A stretch of DNA of 64,000 nt from Amycolatopsis sp. EV170708-02-1 (GCF_022479115.1 NZ_CP092497.1:1612001-1676000), one strand, 5' to 3'; positions 54,142 through 63,382 are shown, counted from the stretch's first letter. The notes: generated by a model from the sequence alone, not told the origin. A program made the numbers and translations.

Positions 54142-55941
54142 TCATCGTTCCAGACCCCGGCGGCCCGCCCGCGTGAGGATGTCCGCGCCCGCCGGGTCCG
54201 CCCGGACGGCGTCGTCGAAACTCTCCTTGGGCAGCACCGTGTTCCCGGCCACGGTCACCGTCTCGGGTGGGGTGTCGTAGCCGTCGGGCAGGGCGTCCCA
54301 GATGTTGCCGACGAAGGCCACGTTCTCCATCGGCGGGCCCACCTGGAGCACGATCGGGGTGTCGGCCCGGTGGACGATGTTGCCGAGGACGGTGATCCAC
54401 GCCGCGCCGTAGTCGGCGTAGAGGCCGAAGTTGTACGAGGTGAGGACATCGCGGATGACGTTGCCGCGGACCAGTGCCCCGCCGGCGAACGACGAGCCCT
54501 GTGGCGCGGACAGGTAGATCCCGCCGCCGTCCATCAGCTTCCCCATGGTGCGTTCGACGAGGTTCGAGATCACCTGTGTGCCCTGGGCTCGCTCCCCACC
54601 GGTGATCACGATGCCGTTGTGCGGGACGTCGTGGATCTCGTTGTGCGCCACGGAGGTCTCCGCGGACTCGACGACGAGGACGGCGGGCGACCCTCGGTAT
54701 TCGGTGCCGATGTGATGGACGAGGTTGTCTTCGACCGCGGCACGGGTGCTCGTGTGGACGGCGATCCCGCTGCCCGAGATCTCGTCGAAGACGTTCGCCA
54801 GGATGCCCACGTCGGTGGCGTCCTCGACCCGCAGCCCTCCCGCGCCGAGCCGGGTGAAACGGTTGCCCTCCAAGGTGACTCGCTCGACCGACGTGAGACT
54901 GACGTTGGCGGGCAACTGGACGGGCTCCGCGGGCACGTGGACATAGCCCACGTCCGCGCCGAGGTCGATCTTCTGGAAGCCGCCTCGTTCGTAGCGTGCG
55001 TTGCCGTGATAGTGCAGGTAGCCGCCCGTTCGGGTGGGGCCGGACCAGGTCGCGTCGGTGAAGGTGAAACCGCGCAGCACGAGGTCGTGCACGCCCTGTC
55101 CGCTGACGAGCGTTTCGAGCACCGGAGCGACGACGGTGGTCTTCCCGATCTCCTCTCCGGAGCGCGGGCGGTAATGCAGGACGTGATCGCCCGCGTCGGT
55201 TCGGCTGACGGCGAAGGTTCCCGGCTCGGTCAAGAAGGCCACGTTGTTCTCAAGTGTGGCCGGTGCGGCGAGGCCGTCCCAGGTGCCGTCACCGCCCGCG
55301 CCGTACCACTTGGCGTCGTAGAGGGACTTGGCGTTGTCGAAGGCCGGTTGAGCCATGGTGATCGTGGTCGAGGAGGCGTCGCCGGAGATCGACGCGACCG
55401 CGAGCCGGGCCTCGGACCACGGGTAGACGCCTGGGTAAACGAACTCCAGCCCGGAGGGATCCGGCCACGACTGGGGCTCGATGCTGTCTGTGACGTAACC
55501 AGTCGCTGTTTTCGTCACACTTCCCGGGAGTCCGTCCGTGCGGGCCGCCCTTGTCGCGGGTGTGCCGCCGACGGTGAGCCGTCGCGGCGCCAGGTCGCCG
55601 ATCGGCGCTGACCAGATGCCGTCGTCGCCCGTCGTCCAGCCGGTGATCTCGCGGCCGCCGCTCAGTTCGACCTTCGCCTGGTCCGCTGTTCCGTAGCCGT
55701 GTGCCTGGTAGACGACGCGGAACCCGTTCGAGCCGGAATCGCCCTGTGTATCAGTGAAGACAAGGGATTCGTCGAGGCGGTAAACGCCGGTCGTGAAGGA
55801 GACGATGACGTCGCCGGTCATGGTGGCCGTGGCGGCACGGACGGCCTTCTGGGCCGCTTTCGGGGTGGCGAACGGCTGCTCGGCGGTGCCGGGCCAGTCG
55901 TCTCTGCCGTTCGGGGATACGAAGAACCTGATTTCAGGCAT
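54142..55941 (-). CDS. Right-handed parallel beta-helix protein, no signal peptide
   Basis: 599 residues. IRFFVSPNGRDDWPGTAEQPFATPKAAQKAV is the typical opening of DUF1565/pectate-lyase-like glycan enzymes. From about residue 340 there are beta-helix rungs (VERVTLEGNRFTRLGAGGLRVEDATDVGILANVFDEISGSGIAVHTS; TSVAHNEIHDVPHNGIVITGGERAQGTQVISNLVE). No signal peptide or lipobox is seen, so it may act in the cytosol or leave by another route. Divergent from a TetR with palindromic operators between; AGGAG lies about 9 bases before ATG 55941. Confidence 0.82.
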   Translation of the reverse strand: MPEIRFFVSPNGRDDWPGTAEQPFATPKAAQKAVRAATATMTGDVIVSFTTGVYRLDESLVFTDTQGDSGSNGFRVVYQAHGYGTADQAKVELSGGREITGWTTGDDGIWSAPIGDLAPRRLTVGGTPATRAARTDGLPGSVTKTATGYVTDSIEPQSWPDPSGLEFVYPGVYPWSEARLAVASISGDASSTTITMAQPAFDNAKSLYDAKWYGAGGDGTWDGLAAPATLENNVAFLTEPGTFAVSRTDAGDHVLHYRPRSGEEIGKTTVVAPVLETLVSGQGVHDLVLRGFTFTDATWSGPTRTGGYLHYHGNARYERGGFQKIDLGADVGYVHVPAEPVQLPANVSLTSVERVTLEGNRFTRLGAGGLRVEDATDVGILANVFDEISGSGIAVHTSTRAAVEDNLVHHIGTEYRGSPAVLVVESAETSVAHNEIHDVPHNGIVITGGERAQGTQVISNLVERTMGKLMDGGGIYLSAPQGSSFAGGALVRGNVIRDVLTSYNFGLYADYGAAWITVLGNIVHRADTPIVLQVGPPMENVAFVGNIWDALPDGYDTPPETVTVAGNTVLPKESFDDAVRADPAGADILTRAGRRGLER

Positions 55942-55962
55942 GCTGAAGCGCTCCTGCGAGAG

Positions 55963-55996
55963 GTATATGGGATATACTGAGGTTTATCAGCTAAAC
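55963..55996. promoter_or_regulatory. Two operator-like palindromes between beta-helix and TetR genes
   Basis: GTATAT-GGG-ATATAC (55963-55977) and GTTTA-TCAGC-TAAAC (55982-55996). The first overlaps a likely -10 (TATA sequence) for both directions. Likely binding sites of the adjacent TetR protein. Confidence 0.6.
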
Positions 55997-56029
55997 ACGA
56001 ACCAGTGAAGAGCGTCAAGGGAGCAGCGG

Positions 56030-56899
56030 GTGGCGGAAGACGACGCGCAGCCGGATCCGGAGCGCGCGATCGAACTGCTGTGGGGGACGTCCGAGCCGGA
56101 GCGGCCCGGGTTGAGCCTCGGCCGGATCGTCGCGGCGGCCGTCGAGGTCGCGGACGCCGAAGGGCTCGCTTCGCTGTCGATGCGCAAGGTCGCGGAACGT
56201 TTCGGTACCACCACCATGTCGCTCTACCGGTACGTCCCCGGCAAGGCGGAACTGGTGGAACTGATGCGTGACGCGGTGTACGGCGAGTTCCCGATGGGGG
56301 CTTCGGACGGGCTCGGCTGGCGAGCGGGCCTCGAACGCTGGGCGCGGCGGGCCCGGGAGATGTACCGACGGCATCCGTGGCTGGTCCACAGCGCCGGAAC
56401 CCGTCGCCTGCCGGGTCCGAACATCATGGCCGGCTACGACCACGCGCTGGACGTGGCCTCGCGTAGCGGTCTGGCGCCGGCGCAGGTGATCGCGGTGGTG
56501 AACCTGGTGGGCGGATTCGTCGAGTCGGCCGCGCGCCAGGCCGGGGAGGCCGCGGAGCTTCAGCGGCGCACCGGGGTGTCCCATGAGCGCTGGTGGAGTG
56601 AACGCGAGTCCCTCTTCGAGCGCCTGGACGGTTATCCGACCCTGGAGCGGCTGTGGAAAGCCGGGGGAATGGACGCGCCGCTCGACGCCTTCGAATTCGG
56701 GCTGCAGCGGACCCTCGACGGTGTCGAGGCGCTCATCCAAAGCCAGGGGAGTGAGGTAATCAGTGACGAAACCGGGGGAGGGGAGTGCGTCGTCTGCGGT
56801 AAGCCACTGGACGGGGGAGGGCGGGGCAGACCACGGGACTATTGCTCGAGGGCATGCCAGCAGCGGGCCTATCGGCGTCGCCAGGCCCAGTCGAACTGA
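56030..56899 (+). CDS. TetR family regulator with C-terminal zinc-finger-like tail
   Basis: 289 residues. The N-terminal TetR helix-turn-helix (IVAAAVEVADAEGLASLSMRKVAERFGTTTMSLYRYVPGKAELVELMRDAV) and a TetR_C-type ligand domain are followed by a short Cys-rich extension (CVVCGKPLDGGGRGRPRDYCSRACQQRAYRRR) with C-x-x-C and C-x-x-x-C spacing, as in small zinc-binding domains. The tail suggests extra DNA or protein contacts. GTG 56030 follows AAGGGAG. It diverges from the beta-helix protein, its probable target. Confidence 0.87.
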   Translation: MAEDDAQPDPERAIELLWGTSEPERPGLSLGRIVAAAVEVADAEGLASLSMRKVAERFGTTTMSLYRYVPGKAELVELMRDAVYGEFPMGASDGLGWRAGLERWARRAREMYRRHPWLVHSAGTRRLPGPNIMAGYDHALDVASRSGLAPAQVIAVVNLVGGFVESAARQAGEAAELQRRTGVSHERWWSERESLFERLDGYPTLERLWKAGGMDAPLDAFEFGLQRTLDGVEALIQSQGSEVISDETGGGECVVCGKPLDGGGRGRPRDYCSRACQQRAYRRRQAQSN

Positions 56900-56908
56900 C
56901 CTCAAGGT

Positions 56909-56924
56909 GTATAACGACCTATTC
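56909..56924. repeat. Intergenic 16-mer motif, copy 3
   Basis: GTATAACGACCTATTC, one mismatch from copy 2, directly after the TetR stop and about 80 bases before the SWIM-domain gene. Confidence 0.45.
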
Positions 56925-57003
56925 AGTCGGGCGATCGACAAGATCAACTTCAAACAAACGGCAAACCCGCAAAGACTGTCGGGGCTCTGGCTAGGGTTGC
57001 CCC

Positions 57004-58137
57004 GTGATCACCGAGGTCTTGCTGGAGCAGCTGGAAGAGGACGCGCCGACGTCCGTGCTCTTCCAGGGGTTTCTGGAGCCCGGAGCACAGGCCGCCCAAG
57101 CGCTGCTCGTGCTGGGGAAGGTCGCCCGCACACGGTTCTGGATGCCGCCGTCGATGGTGAACCGGCTGATCGCCGAGTCCGATCCGGTGTTCACCGCGGA
57201 TCGGACGACGTTGCGCGCGGAGGCTTTCTCGCCGTGCTGTGGTCTGTACGCCAGGCTCGACTTGCCGGACGTGGGCGGTCTCGGCGACGGCTGCACGAAC
57301 GTCGACCTGTCCGACGCGACGCGGACCGTCCTCGCGGGAGTCGTTGCCCAAGATCCGTTGCACCTGACCGTTCGTGGCGAGGGAATCCGGCTCCGCACTC
57401 TCGACGGGCAGAACGACGAGTCCGTGGTGCCGCTGCCGGATCGTTGGGTGTCGGGGTTCGCCGAGGTCGCCGCGGTCACGGCGGGAGCGGTCGAGCAAGC
57501 GGCATTGGACAAGGCGGAGACACGGAACTTCCTGCGGAGACTTCCGACTTCGGTCGGCAGGTCGTGGGTGGTGGCGTCGGGCCGCGGGCTCCGGTTGACG
57601 TCACGGCCGGGGCACGACTCGATTCCGGCGACCGGGCTCCATCGGTTGCGGGTCGTCGAGCCGCTCATCCGGTTCGCCCAGGGACTGACCGTCTACACGC
57701 GACCGGACAGCGAGGTCGCGACTTGGGTGCTCCGGCTGGATCGGGCGCAGCTCGTCGTCACGCTGTCCCCGGAGCCGGCCCGCGGCTTCTCCGGCGAAGG
57801 AGGCTGGCTGAACGCGCTGGCGGCGGGTCTCGAAGCGCCGGAACTTGTCGCGGGGCGCGCCGGTCACGACGTCGTCGACGGCACGTGGTTCCCGCGTGAG
57901 CTTCCGAGTGGGGCTGCTCCGGCGAACGGTCGGCTCGCGAAAGCCCGTGAGCTCCTCGCCGCCGGAGCCGTCCGGAGGTTGCCGGACGGTGGCTACGAGA
58001 TCACCCGCGCCGGCTCGGTGCAGCGTGTCCGGCTTTCGCCCGTCGGGTGCACGTGTGCGTGGTGGGCCAAGCATCAGGAGAACCGGGGGCCCTGTTCGCA
58101 CGTGCTGGCAGCCCGGATGTCAGCCGCTGAGTCGTGA
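57004..58137 (+). CDS. SWIM zinc-finger domain protein
   Basis: 377 residues. The C-terminal RVRLSPVGCTCAWWAKHQENRGPCSHVLAARM is a SWIM domain (C-x-C-x(n)-C-x-H), usually a DNA or protein interaction module. The preceding 300 residues have no family I can name. TAGGGT lies 6 bases before GTG 57004 (leaderless). It overlaps the convergent DUF6493-like gene by 18 bases at the 3' end. SWIM proteins are often found next to DUF6493/DUF5682/MoxR-vWA genes in actinobacteria. Confidence 0.8.
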   Translation: MITEVLLEQLEEDAPTSVLFQGFLEPGAQAAQALLVLGKVARTRFWMPPSMVNRLIAESDPVFTADRTTLRAEAFSPCCGLYARLDLPDVGGLGDGCTNVDLSDATRTVLAGVVAQDPLHLTVRGEGIRLRTLDGQNDESVVPLPDRWVSGFAEVAAVTAGAVEQAALDKAETRNFLRRLPTSVGRSWVVASGRGLRLTSRPGHDSIPATGLHRLRVVEPLIRFAQGLTVYTRPDSEVATWVLRLDRAQLVVTLSPEPARGFSGEGGWLNALAAGLEAPELVAGRAGHDVVDGTWFPRELPSGAAPANGRLAKARELLAAGAVRRLPDGGYEITRAGSVQRVRLSPVGCTCAWWAKHQENRGPCSHVLAARMSAAES

Positions 58138-60567
58138 CGCCGCCTTCGCCGCTTTCGAACCGCCTTTGAAGCCGGTGAGCCACTCCTTCGTTTCGGCGCT
58201 GATCGTGCCCGCTCCGCGGTCCACAAGGTCCGCGGCGAGTTCCAGCAACGCGAAGATGCCGCGGTGGGAGGGTTCGAGCTTCGGCAGCAAAGTGTCCAGT
58301 GTGGACAGAACTGCGGTCGGGTGTTCGTTCGCGATGACCGAGAGCCGGGGTGCCAGCCGCGTGATGATGAGCTGCGGGCCGAGTACGGCCAGTGCAGCGC
58401 CGAGTGCGCGGGGGCCGAGCAGCCGCCGGTCCAGCAGGGTCAGCACGGCGTCCGTGCCGAGCTGGACGGCGGCCGGACGTTTCAGTGCGAGGGTGGTGGC
58501 GAGGAGCATCGTGCCGGGGATGCCCGGGACCGAGGGGTTGTCGAGAAACGAGGGCAGCGCGGCCTTCTCCACGGGATAGCCGACTTCGATGTCGTTGAAG
58601 TACAGGTTTCCGGCGACGGCGGCTTCGAGGTGGTCGCGGTCATACGGGGAGGAGACCGCCTCGTGGCATTCGGTGAAGCCGAGCCACTCGGTGGCTCGGC
58701 CGTCGAAGGGCGTTCCGAGCCAGGGAACGTCCGGCGCGACGGGTTCCGGGGTTTGTTCGATGTCGAGTGAGTTCGAGCCGTAGTGGGTAAGGCCGGCTTT
58801 CGCCATCCAGGTGATCGGCGGTCCGGGTTCGCCGCGGAGTGCGGCGGCGGGGTCGGCGGATTCGGGGTGCCGGGCGCGGGCCGCGGCCAAGGCGATCCAG
58901 CCGGTGGCGTCGATGGCGGGGCCGCCGAGGGCGTAGCGGATGGTGTCGGCGTGTGGTCCGGTGAGGTCCGCGGCGAGTGCGAGGGCTTCGGGCCTGGTGT
59001 CCGGGGCGAGCCGGAGCAGTGCGTCGGCGACGTCGTCGTCTGCCGCGTCGGGGTGTTCGAGCATGCGGGCGACGAAGACGACCGGATCGAGCCAGCCGCC
59101 TTGGTGGGTGGCGGCGGAGACGGGGACGGCCGTGCCTTCGAGCAAGGCGGTGATCCGGTGGTGGAGAGGACGGCGCCAGCCGTCGACCTGCGGTGGGTGG
59201 GTCACGTCGCGGCCGGTGAGGCCGAGGATGAGGGTGGCGATCATCTTCGGTACTGCCGCGCTGTACTGCTGGGCGGCGATCCTGGCGGCGCGTTTCACCA
59301 GCGGTTTGAGGGCGTCCTGGAGTTCGCCCGCGACGCGGTGGGCGCCGTCGAGGGCGGCGAGGAGTAGGTCGGCCTGGTCGGGGTCGGCGAGCAGGGAGGA
59401 CAGGGCTTCGGCGACCGCGGCCGGGGTGTCGGGGATTTCGAGCGGGATGGTCAGCGTTTCGCGCTGGTCCCATGGTGTCCGGGTGGGTTCCGGGTACTCG
59501 GCGGTCTCGATGACGGGTGCCGCGTCCGGAGTGACGCCGAGCCGGGCGGTGGCGATGGCGCGGACGTCGGAGGCCTCGTGGGTGAGCGCCGCTTCGAAGA
59601 CTTCGTCCGCGAGGCCGGTGAGTTCGGGTCGGCGGTCGGCGATACGTCCGGCGAGCTTGAGGGCGAGTTTGGCGGTGGCGGCGCCGCGTCCGGCCGCCGC
59701 GGCGGGGAGGTGCTGGAGGGCGATTTCGTCGTCGAGCGTGCCCTGTTTGTCTACAAGGGACAGTGCTTTGACGGCGAAGGAGACGGTGCGCGGGAGGCCG
59801 CTTCCGCACAGCCGGGCGTAGCGATGCTGCGCATCAGTGCGCTCGTCCGGGGTGGGGGCGAGCGCTTCGTGGAGCGCGGCGTACCACTGCGCACGGAAAG
59901 CGGCGAAGTCGCGGGCGAGGACGTCGAGGGTGAGGTCGAGGAGCCTGGTGCGGTCGAGTTCGCCGGTTTCGGTGAGTTCGAGCAGCGCGGTGGACCACTT
60001 GTCCTCGTCGCGGACGTACTTGTCGAAGGCGGCGAAGCTTGCCTCGCCGTTGCCTTCGATCGTGAGCAGTTCCCAGAGTTCGGTGAGGGCTCCGGGTTCG
60101 GCCCGGAGCCGTTCGGCCAGTGGTTTCCCGCGGAAGCGTCCGGCCCAGCGGAACCAGCCGGCGTGGTATTCCGGTGTGCGGATGGGATCGAGGTCGCCGT
60201 CGAGGATCATGCGGCGGATGGTTTCCCAGGCGGTGTGGTGGCCGATCATGCGCAGCGCGATCGTCTTGCGTTCGGTGAGCGAGCGGTCCTGGAGGACGCG
60301 TTCGAGAATCGTGGGCGAGGCGATCCAGAGTTTGCGGAGCAGGGGGTCGCTCGCGGGGAGGACGGTCCAGAGCGCGGTCGCGGCTTGCTGTCCCCTGAGT
60401 GGGTTGCGGGCGCCGTAGGTGTTGGGCTTGATCTCGATGAACTCGCTGCTGTCCTTGAAAGCGGCCAGGAGTTCGGGGAGGAGGGCTTTCCGCTCGGCGC
60501 GGGAAAGCTCGAGGGTCCGGGTGAGGACTTCCGAGGGCTGGCCGGTGAGGAGCGCGTCGAGGTGCAC
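58120..60567 (-). CDS. DUF6493-like HEAT-repeat protein
   Basis: About 815 residues, rich in helical pairs (LSRAERKALLPELLAAF, TERKTIALRMIGHHTAWETIRRMILDG, HEASDVRAIATARLG, ALAAVLGPQLIITRLAPRLSVIANEHPTAV), consistent with an alpha-solenoid. Matches the DUF6493 protein style of actinobacteria; function unknown. Start GTG 60567 is chosen because the longer reading lies inside a palindromic repeat; CACAAT lies 6 bases upstream. Its 3' end overlaps the SWIM gene, which favours a common function. Confidence 0.7.
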   Translation of the reverse strand: MHLDALLTGQPSEVLTRTLELSRAERKALLPELLAAFKDSSEFIEIKPNTYGARNPLRGQQAATALWTVLPASDPLLRKLWIASPTILERVLQDRSLTERKTIALRMIGHHTAWETIRRMILDGDLDPIRTPEYHAGWFRWAGRFRGKPLAERLRAEPGALTELWELLTIEGNGEASFAAFDKYVRDEDKWSTALLELTETGELDRTRLLDLTLDVLARDFAAFRAQWYAALHEALAPTPDERTDAQHRYARLCGSGLPRTVSFAVKALSLVDKQGTLDDEIALQHLPAAAAGRGAATAKLALKLAGRIADRRPELTGLADEVFEAALTHEASDVRAIATARLGVTPDAAPVIETAEYPEPTRTPWDQRETLTIPLEIPDTPAAVAEALSSLLADPDQADLLLAALDGAHRVAGELQDALKPLVKRAARIAAQQYSAAVPKMIATLILGLTGRDVTHPPQVDGWRRPLHHRITALLEGTAVPVSAATHQGGWLDPVVFVARMLEHPDAADDDVADALLRLAPDTRPEALALAADLTGPHADTIRYALGGPAIDATGWIALAAARARHPESADPAAALRGEPGPPITWMAKAGLTHYGSNSLDIEQTPEPVAPDVPWLGTPFDGRATEWLGFTECHEAVSSPYDRDHLEAAVAGNLYFNDIEVGYPVEKAALPSFLDNPSVPGIPGTMLLATTLALKRPAAVQLGTDAVLTLLDRRLLGPRALGAALAVLGPQLIITRLAPRLSVIANEHPTAVLSTLDTLLPKLEPSHRGIFALLELAADLVDRGAGTISAETKEWLTGFKGGSKAAKAASRLSG

Positions 60568-60579
60568 GGGCCCATTGTG

Positions 60580-60623
60580 TCGTGAGTGGTGAGGACGGTT
60601 AGAACCGTCCTCACCACTCACGA
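60580..60623. repeat. Palindromic repeat family A, copy 4 (terminator-like)
   Basis: Perfect 21-bp arms starting TCGTGAGTGGTGAGG, loop AG. It lies between the alcohol dehydrogenase stop (60629, minus) and the DUF6493-like start (60567, minus), so it should end the dehydrogenase operon. Confidence 0.9.
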
Positions 60624-60628
60624 GGTGT

Positions 60629-61654
60629 TCAGGGGACGAGGATGGCGCGGCCCCGGATGCGTCCGGCGTCGAGGTCGTCGAGCGCGGTCTGGAACTCTTC
60701 GAGCGGGTAGCGCGCGGTGTGGAGTTTCACGCGGCCTTGGGCGGCGAGGACCATGAGTTCGCAGAGGTCGGTGTAGGAGCCGACGAGGTTGCCGATCAGG
60801 TTGATCTCGGTGGAGATGACGTCGATGGTGGGGACGTCGATGTTCTCGCCGTAGCCGACGACGTGGTAGTCGCCCGCGCGGCGGAGCATGGCGAGGCCGT
60901 CTTTGGTGGCGCCGCCTTCGCCGACGAAGTCGATGACGGTTTCGGCGCCTTCGCCGTCGGTGAGGTCGAGGACCTGGTCGATCTGGGTGCCGTCGGCGAT
61001 GACGCCGTGGTCGGCGCCGATGGTGACGGCGAGGTCGACGGCGTCGGGGTTGCGGTCGACGACGACGAGTTCGGCGGCGGTGAGGGCTTTGAGCACCTGG
61101 ATGCCGATGTGGCCGAGGCCGCCGGCGCCGATGACGACGCAGCGGTCGCCGGGCCGAAGCCTGCGGGCTGCTTTCGCCGCGGCGTGGTAGGCGGTGAGGC
61201 CCGCGTCGGCGAGGGCGGCGACGTCGGCGGGTTCGAGAGAGTCGTCGATTTTGACGACGCTGCGGGCGGAGGTCTTGAGGTATTCGGCGTAGCCGCCCGC
61301 GGTGTCGATGCCGGGGAACTGCGACTGGGCGCAGTGGACGTCGTCGCCGGAGCGGCAGGCGCGGCAGAGTCCGCAGGTGATGAGGGGGTGGACGATGACC
61401 TTGTCGCCTTCGGCCACGTTGGTGACGGCGCTGCCGACGGCGTGGACCCAGCCGGCGTTCTCGTGGCCGATCGTGTACGGCAAGGTGACGCCGGATTTCT
61501 CGGCCCATTGGCCTTCGAGGATGTGAAGGTCGGTGCGGCAGACGCCGGCGCCGCCGATGCGGACGATCACGTCGTGGGGGCCGGTGGGTTCGGGTTCGGC
61601 GACCTCGGTCAGCTGGAGCTTTTCGTGGTAGCCGACGACCTGGATCGCTTTCAC
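60629..61654 (-). CDS. Zinc-dependent alcohol dehydrogenase (propane-oxidation accessory type)
   Basis: 341 residues. GVCRTDLHILEGQW (catalytic zinc Cys), GHENAGWV (His-Glu), HPLITCGLCRACRSGDDVHC (structural zinc Cys4) and VVIGAGGLGHIGIQVLKAL (Rossmann GxGxxG with V-D-R-N) are all present. It oxidises primary or secondary alcohols with NAD+. GTG 61654 overlaps the DUF59 stop. Related enzymes lie beside propane monooxygenases and process propanol; no monooxygenase is visible here. Confidence 0.9.
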   Translation of the reverse strand: MKAIQVVGYHEKLQLTEVAEPEPTGPHDVIVRIGGAGVCRTDLHILEGQWAEKSGVTLPYTIGHENAGWVHAVGSAVTNVAEGDKVIVHPLITCGLCRACRSGDDVHCAQSQFPGIDTAGGYAEYLKTSARSVVKIDDSLEPADVAALADAGLTAYHAAAKAARRLRPGDRCVVIGAGGLGHIGIQVLKALTAAELVVVDRNPDAVDLAVTIGADHGVIADGTQIDQVLDLTDGEGAETVIDFVGEGGATKDGLAMLRRAGDYHVVGYGENIDVPTIDVISTEINLIGNLVGSYTDLCELMVLAAQGRVKLHTARYPLEEFQTALDDLDAGRIRGRAILVP

Positions 61655-62367
61655 GATGCGTGGACCTCCTGGTTGCGTGGTGCCTGGTCGGTGGCGGATT
61701 CCGGGTAGCGGGTGCGGAGCAGGCCGCGGCAGAAGTGGGCGTTGCCGTCGATCGAGATGCGGACGGATCGGGCGAAGCGCAGCCGTAGCGGCACTTCTTC
61801 GCGTGGGTAGGGCGTGCCATGGTCGTCGACGAGGACCGGCGCTTCTGGTGCGGTGTCGAGTCCGAGCGCCGCGCGTCGTCGCAGGAGTGCGTGGGTGGTG
61901 CGGTGGTCGGGCAGGTCGGCGAGGGTGATGTCGTGGAGACTTTCCTCGGTCAGTTCCCGGTTTTCGCGCAGGAGCCGGGTGAGGGCGCGTTCCATGGCCG
62001 CGGTGTGGGCTTTGCGGCGGAAGGTGAGCCGGAGTTCGTCGAGGTCCTGTTCGGCTTCGTCGCCGAAGGTGCCGCGGTAGCCGGCGTCGGCGGCGAGGCC
62101 TCGGTTGATCAGGTCGGAGTCGTGGTGGTCGTCGAGGACGACGTTGGCTCGCTCGACCCAGTCGAGTGCGGTGAGGACGTCTTTGGCGTCGGAGGCCATG
62201 AGGTAGGCGAAGTTCGGTGAGCAGAACGACGTCGGGAGCCTCAGGTGGACCGTGACCTCCGAGCCTTCGACGGTGAGGGAGCGGACGAAGCCGAGGTCGG
62301 TCACGGGTTCGTCGAGTTCGGGGTCGAAGACGGCGTGGAGCGCGGTGTAGGCGTCGTGTTCGCGCAT
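61651..62367 (-). CDS. DUF59/MIP18-family iron-sulfur assembly-like protein
   Basis: 238 residues. The N-terminal VFDPELDEPVTDLGFVRSLTVEGSEVTVHLRLPTSFCSPNFAYLMASDAKDVLTAL has the DUF59 core (D-P-E-x-x-x-x-V-x-x-L-G) with an extended C-terminal region found in the copy next to soluble di-iron monooxygenases. It may help load iron or sulfur into partner enzymes. ATG 62367 lies one base after the amidohydrolase stop; its own stop overlaps the alcohol dehydrogenase start. Confidence 0.85.
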   Translation of the reverse strand: MREHDAYTALHAVFDPELDEPVTDLGFVRSLTVEGSEVTVHLRLPTSFCSPNFAYLMASDAKDVLTALDWVERANVVLDDHHDSDLINRGLAADAGYRGTFGDEAEQDLDELRLTFRRKAHTAAMERALTRLLRENRELTEESLHDITLADLPDHRTTHALLRRRAALGLDTAPEAPVLVDDHGTPYPREEVPLRLRFARSVRISIDGNAHFCRGLLRTRYPESATDQAPRNQEVHAS

Positions 62368-62368
62368 G

Positions 62369-63382
62369 TCAGGCCACCGAGACGGCTTGGGGTTCGACGC
62401 GCCGGACCTGGAGTTCGTCGGGTACCGGGAGGTCGTACATCGCGGCGGCGTTGAGGCCGAGGATCTTGCGCTTCTGGTCGGTGGTGAGCGGCGCGTATTC
62501 GGTCATGTCCTCGGGGATCTGGAAGTCGACGAACCGTTCGACCAGCCATTTCGGGGTCCAGAGCGCGTAGTCGCTGGAAAACTGGATGCGGTCTTCGTCG
62601 AGCCAGTAGAGGAGTTCGCCGATGATCTGGGCGAAGTAGCGCGGGCGGGTGTGGATGAACGGCATCGCGACGGCGAGGCCGGCGTGGACGTTGGGTTCCT
62701 GGGTGGCGATCCAGCAGAAGTCTTCGAGCCGGGGGAGTCCGCAGTGTTCGACGACGAAGTTGAGGCCGGTGTAGTCGGTGGCGACCTTGTCGATGTCGGC
62801 GACGTCGAAGGCGTCGCGGTCGAGCGGGCGGATGGTCGGGCCCTTGTGGACGTGGATGTTGCGGATGCCGAGTTCGAGGCAGGCTTCCAGGTAGCGGCGG
62901 CACCACGGGTCGTCGAGTTTGTAGCCGCGGGAGTCGTCGCGCCATTCCGCGGTGTAGAGCTTGACGCCTTTGAGGCCGAAGCGTTCGGCGTCGCGGCGTA
63001 GCTGGTCGAGGCCTGCTTGTTCGAGGCGTGGGTCGAAGCAGTGGTTGTAGGTGAGTTTGTCCGGGTGCTGCCGGGCGAGGGCGAAGGCCTCTTCGGTCTG
63101 GCCGAAGCCGTTCTTGTAGAAGGCGCCGAGGTGGGCGGGCTGGAAGATGGCGTGGTCGACGTAGCCGTCCTGGAAGAGGTCCTTCATCAGACGTGCGCCG
63201 CCGTAGTAGAGGTATTCCTCGTAGGACCACAGCTCGGATTCGGGGCTGAGGTTGCGGTGGTAGTCGTAGAAGCAGTCGATGAACTGCTTGCCGTGGATGT
63301 TGGCCTGGTTCTCCGGCCTGGCGTCCCAGAGCGCGACGTGCGCGTCCACGATGAAGTAGCTCTCGCCGTCCTTGGTGTACAT
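62369..63382 (-). CDS. Amidohydrolase-2 family protein (monooxygenase-cluster accessory type)
   Basis: 337 residues. FIVDAHVALWDARPENQANIHG, GLKGVKLYTAEW, IHVHKGPTI, FVVEHCGLPR and IQFSSDYALWTPKW give the metal-ligand framework, but the first motif is D-A-H-V-A rather than H-x-H, so the metal site is altered as in the homologue found beside propane monooxygenases. Exact reaction unknown. GGAGG lies 7 bases before ATG 63382. It is the first gene of an operon with DUF59 and alcohol dehydrogenase. Confidence 0.85.
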   Translation of the reverse strand: MYTKDGESYFIVDAHVALWDARPENQANIHGKQFIDCFYDYHRNLSPESELWSYEEYLYYGGARLMKDLFQDGYVDHAIFQPAHLGAFYKNGFGQTEEAFALARQHPDKLTYNHCFDPRLEQAGLDQLRRDAERFGLKGVKLYTAEWRDDSRGYKLDDPWCRRYLEACLELGIRNIHVHKGPTIRPLDRDAFDVADIDKVATDYTGLNFVVEHCGLPRLEDFCWIATQEPNVHAGLAVAMPFIHTRPRYFAQIIGELLYWLDEDRIQFSSDYALWTPKWLVERFVDFQIPEDMTEYAPLTTDQKRKILGLNAAAMYDLPVPDELQVRRVEPQAVSVA

